Shown piece after piece: positions 9,529-19,326 of a stretch of 64,000 bases of DNA (within the stretch, counting starts at the first letter, position 1; each line of letters begins with the position of its first letter). This DNA comes from Pseudomonas sp. Irchel s3h14 (lineage in GTDB: Bacteria; Pseudomonadota; Gammaproteobacteria; Pseudomonadales; Pseudomonadaceae), in the NCBI RefSeq assembly GCF_900187425.1, contig NZ_FYDJ01000002.1, forward strand, positions 372,001 through 436,000. The letters are read 5' to 3'. The notes beneath the pieces are model-generated. The model worked only from the letters and a program-made list of their open reading frames with translations, was not told the origin of the DNA and ran no database searches. The position numbers were made by a program, and so were the translations under genes.

Positions 9529-9801
9529 ATGGGCATTTTTGACTGGAAACACTGGATCGTCATCCTGGTTGTTGTCGTGCTGGTGTTCGGCACCAAGAAA
9601 CTGAAAAACCTCGGCACTGATGTCGGCGAGTCGATCAAGGGCTTCAAAAAAGCCATGAACGACGACGAAAAACCGGCCGATCCGACCGCGACGCCGTCCC
9701 AACCGGTACCACCGGTTCAGCCGCAGGCCTCGGTGAACCAGCCGCACACCATCGACGTGCAGGCGCAAAAAGTCGAAGAGCCGATCCGCAAAGACGTGTG
9801 A
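9529..9801 (+). CDS. tatA: Twin-arginine translocase pore subunit
   Basis: 90 residues. One N-terminal membrane helix ([12 protein letters not shown], about residues 7-21), then the [10 protein letters not shown] hinge and an amphipathic helix ([12 protein letters not shown]), as in all TatA proteins. A polar Pro/Gln-rich tail follows. TatA oligomerises to let folded proteins with RR signal peptides cross the inner membrane. The ATG at 9529 is preceded by AGAGAGGAG. First gene of tatABC; tatB follows after 10 bases. Confidence 0.95.
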   Translation: MGIFDWKHWIVILVVVVLVFGTKKLKNLGTDVGESIKGFKKAMNDDEKPADPTATPSQPVPPVQPQASVNQPHTIDVQAQKVEEPIRKDV

Positions 9802-9811
9802 GCACTGACTA

Positions 9812-10273
9812 ATGTTTGGTATCAGCTTCTCTGAACTGCTGCTCGTCGGCCTCGTGGCCCTGCTGGTGCTGGGCCCCGAGCGTCTGCCGGGTGCTGCGCG
9901 CACCGCTGGCCTGTGGGTCGGCCGCCTGAAGCGCAGCTTCAACGCGATCAAACAAGAAGTTGAACGTGAAATCGGTGCCGACGAGATTCGTCGGCAGCTG
10001 CACAACGAGCACATTCTGTCGCTGGAGCAGGAGGCGCGGAAGATTTTCACGCCGACTCAGCAGGAGGCTACGCCGGTTCAGCCGGTTGAACCTGTGGCGG
10101 AGCAGACGATTCATGCTCCGATGGCAGAAACTGCACCTGCCGCTGCACCGACGGAAACGGTGAAAGCTGTTGAACCGGCGCCGGTTGTCGCGTCCGTAGA
10201 ACCTGTTGCTCCTGCCGCCGCGCCGACAACGCCGGCCCCTCACGACACCACTTTGCCGCCGCGAGTCTCATGA
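9812..10273 (+). CDS. tatB: Twin-arginine translocase receptor subunit TatB
   Basis: 153 residues starting [20 protein letters not shown], the TatB-type membrane helix with a polar Glu at residue 8, then the GPERLPG hinge and a long amphipathic helix. The second half is a low-complexity Pro/Ala/Val/Glu tail. TatB docks with TatC to recognise RR signal peptides. It overlaps tatC by four bases (ATGA). Confidence 0.95.
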   Translation: MFGISFSELLLVGLVALLVLGPERLPGAARTAGLWVGRLKRSFNAIKQEVEREIGADEIRRQLHNEHILSLEQEARKIFTPTQQEATPVQPVEPVAEQTIHAPMAETAPAAAPTETVKAVEPAPVVASVEPVAPAAAPTTPAPHDTTLPPRVS

Positions 10274-11064
10274 GCGATCTCCCCGAAAATGACCAGCACA
10301 TGCCGCTGGTTTCGCACCTCACCGAGTTGCGTACCCGCCTGCTGCGTTGTGTAGCGGCGATCTTCATCATCTTCGCCGGGTTGTTTGCCTTCACCCAGCA
10401 GATCTACACCTTCGTCTCCACACCGTTGCGCCAATACCTGCCAGTGGGCGCGACGATGATCGCCACCGACGTGTCGTCGCCGTTCCTGACGCCGCTGAAG
10501 CTGACCATGATGGTCTCGCTGTTCCTGGCGATCCCGGTGATCCTGCATCAGATCTGGGGCTTCATTGCGCCAGGCCTGTACAAGCATGAAAAACGCATCG
10601 CCGTGCCCTTGCTGGTATCGAGCATCATGCTGTTCTACACCGGCATGGCGTTCGCCTATTACCTGGTGTTCCCGCTGATCTTCAAGTTCTTCGCCGCCGC
10701 CACCCCAGCCGGCGTGGAGATGATGACCGACATCAGCAGCTACCTCGATTTCGTCATGACGCTGTTCTTCGCCTTCGGCGTAGCGTTCGAGATTCCGGTG
10801 GCCGTGGTGCTGCTGGTATGGATCGGCGTGGTCAACGTCGCTTACCTGAGGAAAATCCGCCCGTACGTGATCATCGGCTGCTTCGTGGTCGGCATGATCC
10901 TGACGCCTCCGGACATTTTTTCGCAGACGCTGCTGGCCGTACCTATGTGGCTGCTGTTTGAAATCGGCATCCTGTTCGGTGGCCTGATCAGCAAGCGCGG
11001 CGAGCACCCGGACGACCAGCCGGCCGACGATCACAACGACCAGCCGCCAGCGACTCAACCTTGA
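10270..11064 (+). CDS. tatC: Twin-arginine translocase core subunit TatC
   Basis: A 264-residue polytopic protein with six predicted membrane helices. It has the N-terminal family signature [23 protein letters not shown] in the first cytoplasmic loop and [20 protein letters not shown] late in the protein. It binds the RR signal peptide with TatB. The hydrophilic tail carries Asp/Pro/Gln repeats. Its TGA overlaps the TTG start of rsmE. Confidence 0.95.
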   Translation: MSDLPENDQHMPLVSHLTELRTRLLRCVAAIFIIFAGLFAFTQQIYTFVSTPLRQYLPVGATMIATDVSSPFLTPLKLTMMVSLFLAIPVILHQIWGFIAPGLYKHEKRIAVPLLVSSIMLFYTGMAFAYYLVFPLIFKFFAAATPAGVEMMTDISSYLDFVMTLFFAFGVAFEIPVAVVLLVWIGVVNVAYLRKIRPYVIIGCFVVGMILTPPDIFSQTLLAVPMWLLFEIGILFGGLISKRGEHPDDQPADDHNDQPPATQP

Positions 11065-11768
11065 ACCTGCTGCTTCTCGAAGAGGCCGATTTCATTGCGG
11101 CCGACCGGGCGATCCTGCGCGATCGCCGGTTGACGCACATGCAGGAAGTCCATCGCTCCGTTGTCGGCGATAGCCTGCGGGTCGGTCGCATCGGCGGGCT
11201 GATGGGCTCGGCCGAACTGCTGCGCCTGGACGCCGATGAAGCTGAATTGCGCGTCACCCTCGACCAGCCACCCCCTGCCAAGCTGCCGCTGACCCTAGTG
11301 TTGGCCCTGCCGCGGCCGAAAATGCTCCGCAGGGTGTTTCAGACCGTGGCGGCCATGGGTGTGCCACGAATCATTCTGGTGAACAGCTATCGCGTCGAGA
11401 AGAGCTTCTGGCAAACCCCGTTCCTGGAGCCCGAGGCGATTCGCGAGCAGCTGATCCTCGGCCTCGAACAGGCCCGGGACAGCGTGCTGCCGGAAATCGT
11501 CATCGAGAAGCGCTTCAAGCCGTTCGTCGAGGACCGTCTGCCGGCGATCACCGAGGGCACCCTCGGCCTGGTCGGCCACCCCGGCCATTACCCGCCCTGC
11601 CCTCGTGGCCTGGACGAACCGGTGACCCTGGCCATCGGCCCCGAAGGTGGCTGGATTCCTTACGAAATCGACCTGCTCGGCAAGGCCGGCCTGCAACCGG
11701 TGCAGCTCGGCGACCGCATCCTGCGGGTCGAAACTGCCGTCACTGCACTGCTCGCCCGCCTCTTCTAA
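11061..11768 (+). CDS. rsmE: 16S rRNA m3U1498 methyltransferase
   Basis: A 235-residue RsmE-family SPOUT methyltransferase. An N-terminal PUA-like RNA-binding part ([21 protein letters not shown]) precedes a knotted SAM-binding C-terminus with AIGPEGGW and [11 protein letters not shown]. It N3-methylates U1498 of 16S rRNA. The start is a TTG at 11061, within the tatC stop, giving the usual [18 protein letters not shown]-terminus; rare start plus overlap suggests translation coupled to tatC. Confidence 0.93.
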   Translation: MNLLLLEEADFIAADRAILRDRRLTHMQEVHRSVVGDSLRVGRIGGLMGSAELLRLDADEAELRVTLDQPPPAKLPLTLVLALPRPKMLRRVFQTVAAMGVPRIILVNSYRVEKSFWQTPFLEPEAIREQLILGLEQARDSVLPEIVIEKRFKPFVEDRLPAITEGTLGLVGHPGHYPPCPRGLDEPVTLAIGPEGGWIPYEIDLLGKAGLQPVQLGDRILRVETAVTALLARLF

Positions 11769-11840
11769 AACCTACAGATTCCCGGCTGCCTGCCGATACA
11801 GTCCCCATAAAACCAACCAATGGTTCCAGGGAGTTGCAGC

Positions 11841-13757
11841 ATGTACCGATGGCTAGCCGAGAAACTGGGGAACGTCAGCGTCAATCGCAAACTGGGTGTC
11901 GGCTTCGGTCTGGTGCTGCTGCTTACCTTGTTGATCACTTTCACCGGCTGGACCGGCCTGAGCGGCGTGATGAGTCGCGGCGATAAGCTGGGGTTTATTG
12001 CCAGCCTCAATGACCTGACCAAAGACCTGCGACTGGCCCGTCTGGATTACGAAATGCGTCGCGGCGAACAAGGCCCCGGTGCGGTCAACGACCTGCTTGG
12101 CCAACTCGATACCGGCCTGAAAACCGCGCGCACGTTGATCGAACAACCGGCCGACGTGGCCATGATCGACCAGCAACTGGCCGCCGTCAGTGAGTACAAA
12201 CAAGCCTTCACCGCCATGACCCAGGCCGGCGCCCACCGCGAAGACGCCCGCGGCAAACTCGGCGCCACCGCCGACAACGCCGTGGCCCGTGTCGCCGAAG
12301 TCGAAAAATCCATGCTGCAAGGTGACAGCGTCGCCGATTTCAACAGCGTGATCGACCTGAGCAAACTGATCCAGCAAGCGCGCTTCCAGGTTCGCGGTTA
12401 TACCTACAGCGGCAAAACCGAAGCCCAGCAACCGGCGCTGGACGCCATCGACAACGCGTTGAAAAACCTCGAGAGCCTGCCCTCCAAACTGCCGGAACAG
12501 CACATCGCCAACCTGCAACAGGCCACTGACTCGCTCAAGGCCTACCGCGCCGCCGTCAGCCAGTTCCGTGACTCTCAGGTTGCCAGCGCTGCCGCGCTCA
12601 AACGCATGGCCGTACAAGGCGACATCCTGCTCGACGTCAGCAAAAAACTCACCGTGTCGCAAACCATCGTCCGTGACACTGACGCCGCGCATGCCAAAAA
12701 CATGCTGCTACTGGCCACCGTCCTGGCGCTCGCCTTCGGCATGCTTGCCGCGTGGGCCATCACTCGCCAGATCGTGATTCCCCTGAGCCAGACCCTCAAA
12801 GTGGCGGAACGCGTTGCTGCCGGCGACCTGACCCAAAACCTTATCTCTGAACGTCAGGACGAACTCGGCCAACTACAGCGCGCCATGCAGAGCATGACCC
12901 TGGGCCTGCGCGAGTTGATCGGCGGCATCAGTGACGGCGTCACGCAAATCGCCAGCGCCGCCGAAGAGCTGTCGGCAGTCACCGAGCAGACCAGCGCCGG
13001 GGTCAACAGCCAGAAGGTCGAGACCGACCAGGTGGCCACCGCCATGAACGAAATGACCGCCACCGTGCAGGAAGTCGCGCGTAACGCCGAAGAAGCGTCC
13101 GAAGCCGCCGTCGCCGCCGACCAGCAGGCCCGCGAAGGTGACAAAGTGGTCGGCGAAGCCATCGCCCAGATCGAGCGCCTGGCCAAAGAAGTCGGCAACT
13201 CCACCGAGGCCATGGGTCATCTCAAACGCGAAAGCGACAAGATCGGCAGCGTGCTCGACGTGATCAAATCCGTCGCCCAGCAAACCAACCTGTTGGCGCT
13301 CAACGCGGCGATTGAGGCCGCGCGTGCCGGTGAGGCCGGACGTGGTTTTGCGGTGGTCGCCGACGAAGTCCGCAGCCTGGCCCAGCGTACCCAGAAGTCC
13401 ACCGAAGAAATCGAAGAGCTGATCGTCGGCCTGCAAGCCGGCACCCAGCAAGTGGCGACCATCATGGACAACAGCCGCAGCCTGACCGACAGCAGCGTCG
13501 AACTGACCCGCCGCGCCGGTGGCTCGCTGGAAAGCATTACCCGCACCGTCTCGGCGATTCAGTCGATGAACCAGCAGATTGCTGCAGCGGCCGAGCAGCA
13601 GAGCGCGGTGGCTGAAGAGATCAACCGTAGCGTGCTGAACGTGCGCGACGTGTCCGAGCAGACCTCGGCGGCCAGTGAAGAAACCGCGGCGTCCAGCGTT
13701 GAGCTGGCACGGTTGGGGACGCATCTGCAGATGCTGGTGGGCAGGTTCAAGGTTTAA
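11841..13757 (+). CDS. Methyl-accepting chemotaxis protein with HBM sensor (McpK-like)
   Basis: A 638-residue chemoreceptor. First membrane helix about residues 19-38; a long all-helical periplasmic region (about 40-285) fits a helical bimodular (HBM) domain; second helix about 288-308. HAMP follows, then the signalling domain with the conserved hairpin [23 protein letters not shown] at 11841 is preferred (GGGAG upstream). In P. aeruginosa the chemoreceptor after the tat-rsmE genes is PA5072/McpK, reported as a 2-oxoglutarate receptor; orthology is inferred from neighbourhood and architecture. There is no C-terminal CheR-docking pentapeptide (ends VGRFKV). Ligand not certain. Confidence 0.88.
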   Translation: MYRWLAEKLGNVSVNRKLGVGFGLVLLLTLLITFTGWTGLSGVMSRGDKLGFIASLNDLTKDLRLARLDYEMRRGEQGPGAVNDLLGQLDTGLKTARTLIEQPADVAMIDQQLAAVSEYKQAFTAMTQAGAHREDARGKLGATADNAVARVAEVEKSMLQGDSVADFNSVIDLSKLIQQARFQVRGYTYSGKTEAQQPALDAIDNALKNLESLPSKLPEQHIANLQQATDSLKAYRAAVSQFRDSQVASAAALKRMAVQGDILLDVSKKLTVSQTIVRDTDAAHAKNMLLLATVLALAFGMLAAWAITRQIVIPLSQTLKVAERVAAGDLTQNLISERQDELGQLQRAMQSMTLGLRELIGGISDGVTQIASAAEELSAVTEQTSAGVNSQKVETDQVATAMNEMTATVQEVARNAEEASEAAVAADQQAREGDKVVGEAIAQIERLAKEVGNSTEAMGHLKRESDKIGSVLDVIKSVAQQTNLLALNAAIEAARAGEAGRGFAVVADEVRSLAQRTQKSTEEIEELIVGLQAGTQQVATIMDNSRSLTDSSVELTRRAGGSLESITRTVSAIQSMNQQIAAAAEQQSAVAEEINRSVLNVRDVSEQTSAASEETAASSVELARLGTHLQMLVGRFKV

Positions 13758-13799
13758 GGCGATTCAATGACCTCGGTTCGCTTGGGACCGAGGTGATGC

Positions 13800-13890
13800 C
13801 ATCGCGGGCAAGCCTTGCTCCTACAGTTTGGTGTTTGCCGCAAGAATCGAGCACAACATCAAACTATAGGAGCAAGGCTTGCCCGCGATG
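13800..13890. repeat. REP pair (REPIN-like) between the chemoreceptor and ABC genes
   Basis: Inverted units of the form TCGCGGGCAAGCCTTGCTCC and its complement flank a spacer, between convergent genes ending at 13757 (+) and 13911 (-). Confidence 0.85.
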
Positions 13891-13910
13891 CTTTTAGGCA
13901 GGCGCTGAGG

Positions 13911-14666
13911 TTAGAGGACCTGCCGCAAGAAGGCCTGTGCCCGTGGATCCTTCGGCGCATCGAAGAATTCGGCCGGTGAGGCGTCTTCCAGCAATTTGCC
14001 GTGATCGAAGAACAGCACCCGATCCGCCACTTCCCGGGCGAAGCCCATTTCGTGGGTGACGCACACCATGGTCATGCCTTCCACCGCCAGGGTTTTCATC
14101 ACGTCCAGCACTTCGCCGACCATTTCCGGGTCGAGCGCCGAGGTCGGCTCATCGAACAGCATGACCTTCGGCTCCATGGCTAATGCCCGGGCGATGGCTA
14201 CGCGCTGCTGCTGGCCGCCGGACAGGCGCGACGGAAACTCGTTGGCCTTCTGCGCAATGCCAACCTTCTCCAGCAACGCCAAGGCCTTGGCCTCACGCTC
14301 CTTCTTGCCGCGCTTGCGCACGACTTTCTGGGCCAGGCAGAGGTTTTCCAGCACGGTCATGTGCGGGAACAGGTTGAAATGCTGGAACACCATGCCGACT
14401 TCGCGGCGATAGGCATTCACATCGGTTTTCGGGTCGGCCAGTTGCAAGCCGTCGATGCTCACCGAACCCGAATCAAACTCTTCCAGGCCGTTGAGGCAGC
14501 GCAGGAAAGTCGACTTGCCGGAACCGGACGGACCGATCACCACCAGCACTTCGCCCTTGGCCACGCGCGTCGAAACATTATCCACCGCGCGAACCACCTG
14601 GCCGCGGGTGTCGAAAACTTTTACCAGATCGCGGACTTCAATCACTTTGCGCGAGCCTCCGCTCAA
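13911..14666 (-). CDS. Amino-acid ABC transporter, ATP-binding protein
   Basis: A 251-residue GlnQ/HisP-type ATPase. It has Walker [11 protein letters not shown]-loop [12 protein letters not shown], signature LSGGQQQR, Walker [13 protein letters not shown] and the switch histidine in CVTHEMGFA. It powers the importer formed with the permease and binding protein upstream. The extreme start is a TTG at 14666; a GTG at 14648 with GGAGG ten bases upstream is a good alternative (245 residues). Either start overlaps the permease gene. P. aeruginosa PA5074 has the equivalent position. Substrate not evident; a polar amino acid is likely. Confidence 0.9.
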   Translation of the reverse strand: MSGGSRKVIEVRDLVKVFDTRGQVVRAVDNVSTRVAKGEVLVVIGPSGSGKSTFLRCLNGLEEFDSGSVSIDGLQLADPKTDVNAYRREVGMVFQHFNLFPHMTVLENLCLAQKVVRKRGKKEREAKALALLEKVGIAQKANEFPSRLSGGQQQRVAIARALAMEPKVMLFDEPTSALDPEMVGEVLDVMKTLAVEGMTMVCVTHEMGFAREVADRVLFFDHGKLLEDASPAEFFDAPKDPRAQAFLRQVL

Positions 14667-15597
14667 GCCGGCTGGCGATTTTCGACAGCGGCAGGTTGAT
14701 CAACAGGTACAAACCGGCCACGCAGAACAGGATTTCGAACGGCGAGAACGAGGTGGTGATAACTTCGCGACCGCTTTTGAGCAGCTCGGTAATCGCAATC
14801 ACCGACACCAGCGAGGTGTCCTTGACCAGACTGATGAACTGGCCAGCCAACGGTGGCAGCACCCGTTTGAGCGCTTGCGGCAGCACCACGTGGCGCATCG
14901 ACTGACCAGCGCTCAGGCCCAGGGAGCGCGCGGCTTCGCTCTGGCCACGGGCGATGGATTGCACGCCGGAACGGATGATTTCCGCCACATAAGCGCCGGT
15001 GAACAGCGACAGCGCGGCGATCCCGGCGAACTCCCGGGAGAGGTTCATCACGGTGCCGATGAAGAAGTAGAAAATGAAGATTTGCACCAGCAGCGGCGTA
15101 CCGCGGACCAGTTCGACGTAGATCGTCGAGAGATCGCGCAGGGTCGGGTTGTTCGACAGTCGGCACAGGCCCGTGACCAGGCCGATCAACAGGCCGAGCA
15201 CACCTGAAACAAAGGACAACCATAAGGTGGTCCAGAGCCCCCACATCAGCGGACCTGCGGCCCAATGACGGGTCACGCCGATCACGTCGCCTTCGGCCAC
15301 GTCATCACCTTGGGCGACCTGCAGGCTGTTGTCGTCGACGGTCAGGTGCTGCTCGACGCCGGCATCATTGCGCAGGGTGACTTCAGCCTTGTCGCCCTTG
15401 CGCACCAGTTCGCTGACGGTGGAGATATCGGCGGCACGCTGGGATTCTTCGGCGTGGTAGGCGAAGTATTGCGGCACACGGTTCCAGCGCCATTCGTAGG
15501 ACATCAGCGAGGTGGCGTAGTACAACGCGCCGGCCAGGCCGATCAGCAGCAGCACGGTTAAAACGTGCCACGGCCATTGGGCTTTTTTCTGTTTCAT
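14638..15597 (-). CDS. Amino-acid ABC transporter permease with periplasmic insert
   Basis: A 319-residue membrane permease of the HisM/GlnP family. The EAA loop reads [25 protein letters not shown]. It is longer than the common 220-250 residues because, after a first membrane helix (about residues 11-30), there is a polar segment of about 85 residues predicted to be periplasmic before the transporter core. A single permease gene suggests a homodimer. It overlaps the ATPase gene. The binding-protein gene lies upstream, separated by a hairpin at 15614-15644. Confidence 0.88.
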   Translation of the reverse strand: MKQKKAQWPWHVLTVLLLIGLAGALYYATSLMSYEWRWNRVPQYFAYHAEESQRAADISTVSELVRKGDKAEVTLRNDAGVEQHLTVDDNSLQVAQGDDVAEGDVIGVTRHWAAGPLMWGLWTTLWLSFVSGVLGLLIGLVTGLCRLSNNPTLRDLSTIYVELVRGTPLLVQIFIFYFFIGTVMNLSREFAGIAALSLFTGAYVAEIIRSGVQSIARGQSEAARSLGLSAGQSMRHVVLPQALKRVLPPLAGQFISLVKDTSLVSVIAITELLKSGREVITTSFSPFEILFCVAGLYLLINLPLSKIASRLERRLAQSD

Positions 15598-15613
15598 TAC
15601 GGGACTCTCAGAT

Positions 15614-15644
15614 GATCGTTCCCACGCTCTGCGTGGGAACGATC
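15614..15644. repeat. Lone hairpin of the GATCGTTCCCACGC family
   Basis: A near-perfect 31-base palindrome built from GATCGTTCCCACGC and its complement around CTCTGCGTG. It is a single outer hairpin of the larger double-hairpin repeats seen elsewhere in the window. It lies between the binding-protein stop and the permease start within an ABC operon, so it could lower permease expression relative to the binding protein; that effect is inference. Confidence 0.85.
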
Positions 15645-15655
15645 AGCGGTGGGGC

Positions 15656-16453
15656 TTATTCCATGTCCTTGAGCCAAGCGGTGTCTTTGAACCACTTGTC
15701 ATGGATGCGATCGTAGGTGCCGTCTTCGTGGATCTGGCGCAGGAAGTTGTTGATGAAGTTGATGCTGTCGTAGTCACCCTTCTTCAGACCGAAGGCCAGC
15801 GGCTCGTAGGTGAACGGCTTGTCGAGGAATACCAGTTTGCCGGCACCGACCTTGTTCACGGCCACGACGTTGTAAGGCGCGTCGTAGATGAAGGCGTCGG
15901 CCTTGCCGTTGACCACGTCGAGCACGGCTTCCTGCTCGTTGTCGTAGCCGTGGTAGTTGGCTTTGGAGATGAGTTTTTTGGCCACCATTTCGCCGGTGGT
16001 GCCGAGCTTGGAAGTGATGCGGTAGTCGGCGGTGTTCAGGTCTTTATAGGACTTGATGGTGCCTTCCAGTTCCTTGCGGATCAGCAGGGTCTGGCCCACC
16101 ACGATGAACGGTTCGCTGAAGTTCAGGCGCAGGTTGCGTTCCTGGGTCAGGGTCATGCCGCTGCCGATCATGTCGAACTTGTCGGTGAGCAGGGCCGGGA
16201 TGATGCCGTCGTAGCCGGTGGAAACCATCTCCAGCTTGACGCCCATGGCCTTGGTCATGGCTTTGAGGAGGTCGACTTCGAAGCCGATGATCTCGCCGCG
16301 CTTATTGGTCATTTCGAACGGCATGTAGGTCGGGTCCATACCGACTTTCAGCGTGCCGCGCTTGACCGCGTCATCGATGGCACCGGCCTGCGCCGCGTTG
16401 ACTGCAACCAATGCCGTGACGCCGACCAGCAGCATCGAGAGATACTTCTTCAT
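15656..16453 (-). CDS. Amino-acid ABC transporter, periplasmic binding protein
   Basis: 265 residues. Signal peptide MKKYLSMLLVGVTALVAVNA with cleavage after AQA. The mature part is a type-3 solute-binding protein (LKVGMDPTYMPFEM, GFEVDLLKAM, DMIGSGMTLTQERNLRLNFS). It captures a polar amino acid for the adjacent permease/ATPase. The ATG at 16453 is seven bases after GGGGA; the preceding ATG at 16456 is also possible. It is the first gene of the three-gene operon and corresponds in place to PA5076. Confidence 0.92.
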   Translation of the reverse strand: MKKYLSMLLVGVTALVAVNAAQAGAIDDAVKRGTLKVGMDPTYMPFEMTNKRGEIIGFEVDLLKAMTKAMGVKLEMVSTGYDGIIPALLTDKFDMIGSGMTLTQERNLRLNFSEPFIVVGQTLLIRKELEGTIKSYKDLNTADYRITSKLGTTGEMVAKKLISKANYHGYDNEQEAVLDVVNGKADAFIYDAPYNVVAVNKVGAGKLVFLDKPFTYEPLAFGLKKGDYDSINFINNFLRQIHEDGTYDRIHDKWFKDTAWLKDME

Positions 16454-16609
16454 CATCAAGTCCCCAAAACCATCGCGTTGTGAGGCGCGCAAACTGCGGG
16501 TTTCCCTTGGAAAACCGGCAGATACGAACAGAAAATTGTCCGGGCGCACCAATTCGGGGACGGATGCTAACGCACTCGTTCGTTTGCACAAGGGTTTGGT
16601 TGGGATTTT

Positions 16610-16716
16610 GATCGTTCCCACGCTCCGCGTGGGAATGCAGCCCGGGACGCTCCGCGTCCCAAGAGCGGACGCAGAGCGTCCGTTGAGGCATTCCCACGCA
16701 GAGCGTGGGAACGATC
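16610..16716. repeat. Double-hairpin repeat, GATCGTTCCCACGC family
   Basis: About 107 bases. Outer arms GATCGTTCCCACGC and GCGTGGGAACGATC each form a small hairpin, and inner units GGACGCTCCGCGTCC and GGACGCAGAGCGTCC are nested between them. Lies between opgH and the ABC binding-protein gene. Five further full copies occur in the window. Confidence 0.9.
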
Positions 16717-16724
16717 AGCAGCGC

Positions 16725-16755
16725 AAAAAAAACCCCGCTTTCGCGGGGTTTTTTG
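16725..16755 (-). terminator. Rho-independent terminator of opgGH
   Basis: Stem ACCCCGC / GCGGGGT with loop TTTC and A/T runs on both sides, starting immediately after the opgH stop codon. On the - strand the stem is followed by a run of T. It may act in both directions. Confidence 0.88.
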
Positions 16756-19326
16756 TCAGGCCAACTGAGGCTGCACACTCAACGGCTTGAGCGGCAACAG
16801 CGGCGCATGGGGATCGGCTTTCACCGATTTACGCCACGCCTCAAGCCACTCGGGGTGAGCTTCGTTCCAGATCTGCTCATGCAGACGACCCAGTGCTACC
16901 GGGTCACTGAGCAGTTGCACGCGCTCATCGTTGTTCAGCCCCTCAGGCCCGGCTTTCAGCGCATGACGCACCCGTTCGATCCGCAGCCATTCGATCGGCT
17001 CGGCCTCACGGTGGCGGGACGTCGCCAGCGAGCACGCCAAGGCGTTCTGCTGTGGATCGACCACTGCCCGGATGAAGCCGTCGTTCAGCGCATGCCAACG
17101 GTTTTCGTGGGTGTACTGGTCGGTTGCCACCAACGCCTGTGGCGGATTGTATTCCTCAGGGATCAGGAACAGGCTTTCGTCACGGGACTTGAGGCCCAGA
17201 CCGACTCGACTGGAGATCACCGACACCGGAATCGACAGCATCAACGAACCGACGATCGGCACCAGCCACCAGAGGAAGCTCGGGTTCAGCCAGATCACCA
17301 ACAGGGCCCAGAAGAAGCCCAGCAAGGTTTGCGGACCGTGGCGTTTTACCGCTTCGCTCCATGGCGTGGAGTCGTCGTCACGTTGCGGCGAGTTCCAGGT
17401 CGCGGCCCAGCCGAGGAACGCGGCGAGCACGAAGCGGGTGTGGAAAATCATCCGTACCGGCGCCAGCAGCATGGAGAACAGCATCTCCAGCAGCATCGAC
17501 ATCGTCACCTTGAACTTGCCACCGAACTCTTTCGCGCCCTTGGCCCAGATCAGGATGATGCTCAACAACTTCGGCAGGAACAGCAGCACGACGGTGGTCG
17601 AGAACAGCGCAATCGCCTTGTCCGGGTGCCATTGTGGCCACAACGGATACAGCTGACGTGGCTCAAGGAAGTACTGCGGTTCCATCAGCGTGTTGACCGC
17701 CAGCAGCGCCGTGGACAGCACGAGGAAGAAGAACCACAACGGCGCCGACAAGTAAGACATCACGCCCGTCAGGAACACCGCACGGTGCACCGGGTGCATG
17801 CCTTTTACCAGGAACAGCCGGAAGTTCATCAGGTTGCCGTGACACCAGCGACGGTCACGCTTGAGTTCGTCCAGCAGGTTCGGCGGCAATTCTTCGTAGC
17901 TGCCCGGCAAGTCGTAGGCAATCCACACACCCCAGCCGGCACGGCGCATCAGCGCCGCTTCAACGAAGTCGTGGGACAGAATTGCACCGGCAAACGCGCC
18001 TTTACCGGGCAACGGCGCCAGGGCGCAGTGCTCGATGAACGGCTTCATGCGGATGATCGCGTTGTGGCCCCAGTAGTGGGATTCGCCCAACTGCCAGAAG
18101 TGCAGACCGGCGGTAAACAGTGGACCGTACACGCGGGTGGCGAACTGCTGCATGCGTGCATACAGCGTGTCCATACCAGACGCGCGCGGTGCGGTCTGGA
18201 TGATCCCGGCGTCCGGGGTGGCTTCCATCAAGCGCACCAGACTGGTCAGGCAATCGCCGCTCATCACGGAGTCCGCGTCGAGCACGACCATGTACTTGTA
18301 ATCACCGCCCCAACGACGGCAGAAGTCGTCGAGGTTACCGCTTTTACGCTTAACGCGACGGCGACGGCGGCGATAGAAGATCTTGCCGAAGCCCTTGGCT
18401 TCACGGCAGACGTCCAGCCAGGCTTGTTGCTCGGCGACGCAGATATCGGCGTCGTTACTGTCGCTGAGGACAAAGAAGTCGAAGCGATCCAGGTTGCCCG
18501 TGGCCGCAACCGACTCGAAGGTCGCCCGCAAACCGGCAAACACCCGTGGCACGTCTTCGTTGCAGATCGGCATCACCAGTGCGGTGCGCGCGTCCGTAGG
18601 AATCGGCTCGTTACCGGCGCTTTTACCGGAAATGCGGTATTTGTCGTGACCGGTGAGCAACTCGAGGAAGCCCATCAACGCGGTCCAGAAACCGGCCGAC
18701 ACCCAGCAGAACAGAATCCCGAACAAGATCAGGATGCTGGTTTGCAGTGCATACGGCAGCACTTGCGTGGCGGTCTGCGACAGCGGTTGATGCAGCACTT
18801 CGTTCAGGTCGACGAACGACCAGCCCTGGTACGGCATGATGCCTTTCATGTACCAGCCGGCAACGATGGTCTGGCCCAGCATCAGCACCAGCAGAATGTA
18901 GCGGCGGATCGAACCGACGGTGCGCCAGCGAGCGGCTGGCAGCACACGCTCATCCTTCGGCGGGGCCGGCGGATTGGTGCGACCGGTCAGACGACGCCAG
19001 CCACGCACCAGAATGTTGGTGCGCCACGGCTCCGGCACGACTTTGGTCCGACGAATCGGCGGGGTTGCCCGCAGGCAAACCCGGCCGCTGGCGTCGAGCA
19101 CCAGCATTTCAGCGTCGGCCAGTTCTTCGGCGGTGTTCAGGGTCAGGCGACGACCGACTGAAGCTTGAGCAGCCTCGGTCGGCGCGTCGAACGTCGAGGA
19201 CGAAAGGCGCTCATGCAATTCGCTGAAAGACTTGCAGCCCGCGAGTTCCGCGCGCTGCTGGTCGGTCATCGGCAGATGCGCCAGATACTCGGCAAGAGTC
19301 TCTGGCTGTACTTGAGAATTACTCAT
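16756..19326 (-). CDS. opgH: Glucan biosynthesis glucosyltransferase
   Basis: An 856-residue inner-membrane GT2 glucosyltransferase that makes and exports the beta-glucan backbone of osmoregulated periplasmic glucans. Two membrane helices lie near residues 140-210. The cytoplasmic catalytic domain has [11 protein letters not shown] and DRRWCHGN (the QxxRW-type position). Several more membrane helices follow between about 510 and 700. Length is normal for OpgH. Its ATG overlaps the opgG stop by 8 bases. Synonyms mdoH/hrpM. Confidence 0.95.
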   Translation of the reverse strand: MSNSQVQPETLAEYLAHLPMTDQQRAELAGCKSFSELHERLSSSTFDAPTEAAQASVGRRLTLNTAEELADAEMLVLDASGRVCLRATPPIRRTKVVPEPWRTNILVRGWRRLTGRTNPPAPPKDERVLPAARWRTVGSIRRYILLVLMLGQTIVAGWYMKGIMPYQGWSFVDLNEVLHQPLSQTATQVLPYALQTSILILFGILFCWVSAGFWTALMGFLELLTGHDKYRISGKSAGNEPIPTDARTALVMPICNEDVPRVFAGLRATFESVAATGNLDRFDFFVLSDSNDADICVAEQQAWLDVCREAKGFGKIFYRRRRRRVKRKSGNLDDFCRRWGGDYKYMVVLDADSVMSGDCLTSLVRLMEATPDAGIIQTAPRASGMDTLYARMQQFATRVYGPLFTAGLHFWQLGESHYWGHNAIIRMKPFIEHCALAPLPGKGAFAGAILSHDFVEAALMRRAGWGVWIAYDLPGSYEELPPNLLDELKRDRRWCHGNLMNFRLFLVKGMHPVHRAVFLTGVMSYLSAPLWFFFLVLSTALLAVNTLMEPQYFLEPRQLYPLWPQWHPDKAIALFSTTVVLLFLPKLLSIILIWAKGAKEFGGKFKVTMSMLLEMLFSMLLAPVRMIFHTRFVLAAFLGWAATWNSPQRDDDSTPWSEAVKRHGPQTLLGFFWALLVIWLNPSFLWWLVPIVGSLMLSIPVSVISSRVGLGLKSRDESLFLIPEEYNPPQALVATDQYTHENRWHALNDGFIRAVVDPQQNALACSLATSRHREAEPIEWLRIERVRHALKAGPEGLNNDERVQLLSDPVALGRLHEQIWNEAHPEWLEAWRKSVKADPHAPLLPLKPLSVQPQLA

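Noticed and set aside
16705..19161. An 818-residue open frame on + opposite opgH
   Set aside because: It is the antisense shadow of a strongly supported opgH in high-GC DNA; its composition is rich in Arg, Gln and His and matches no family.
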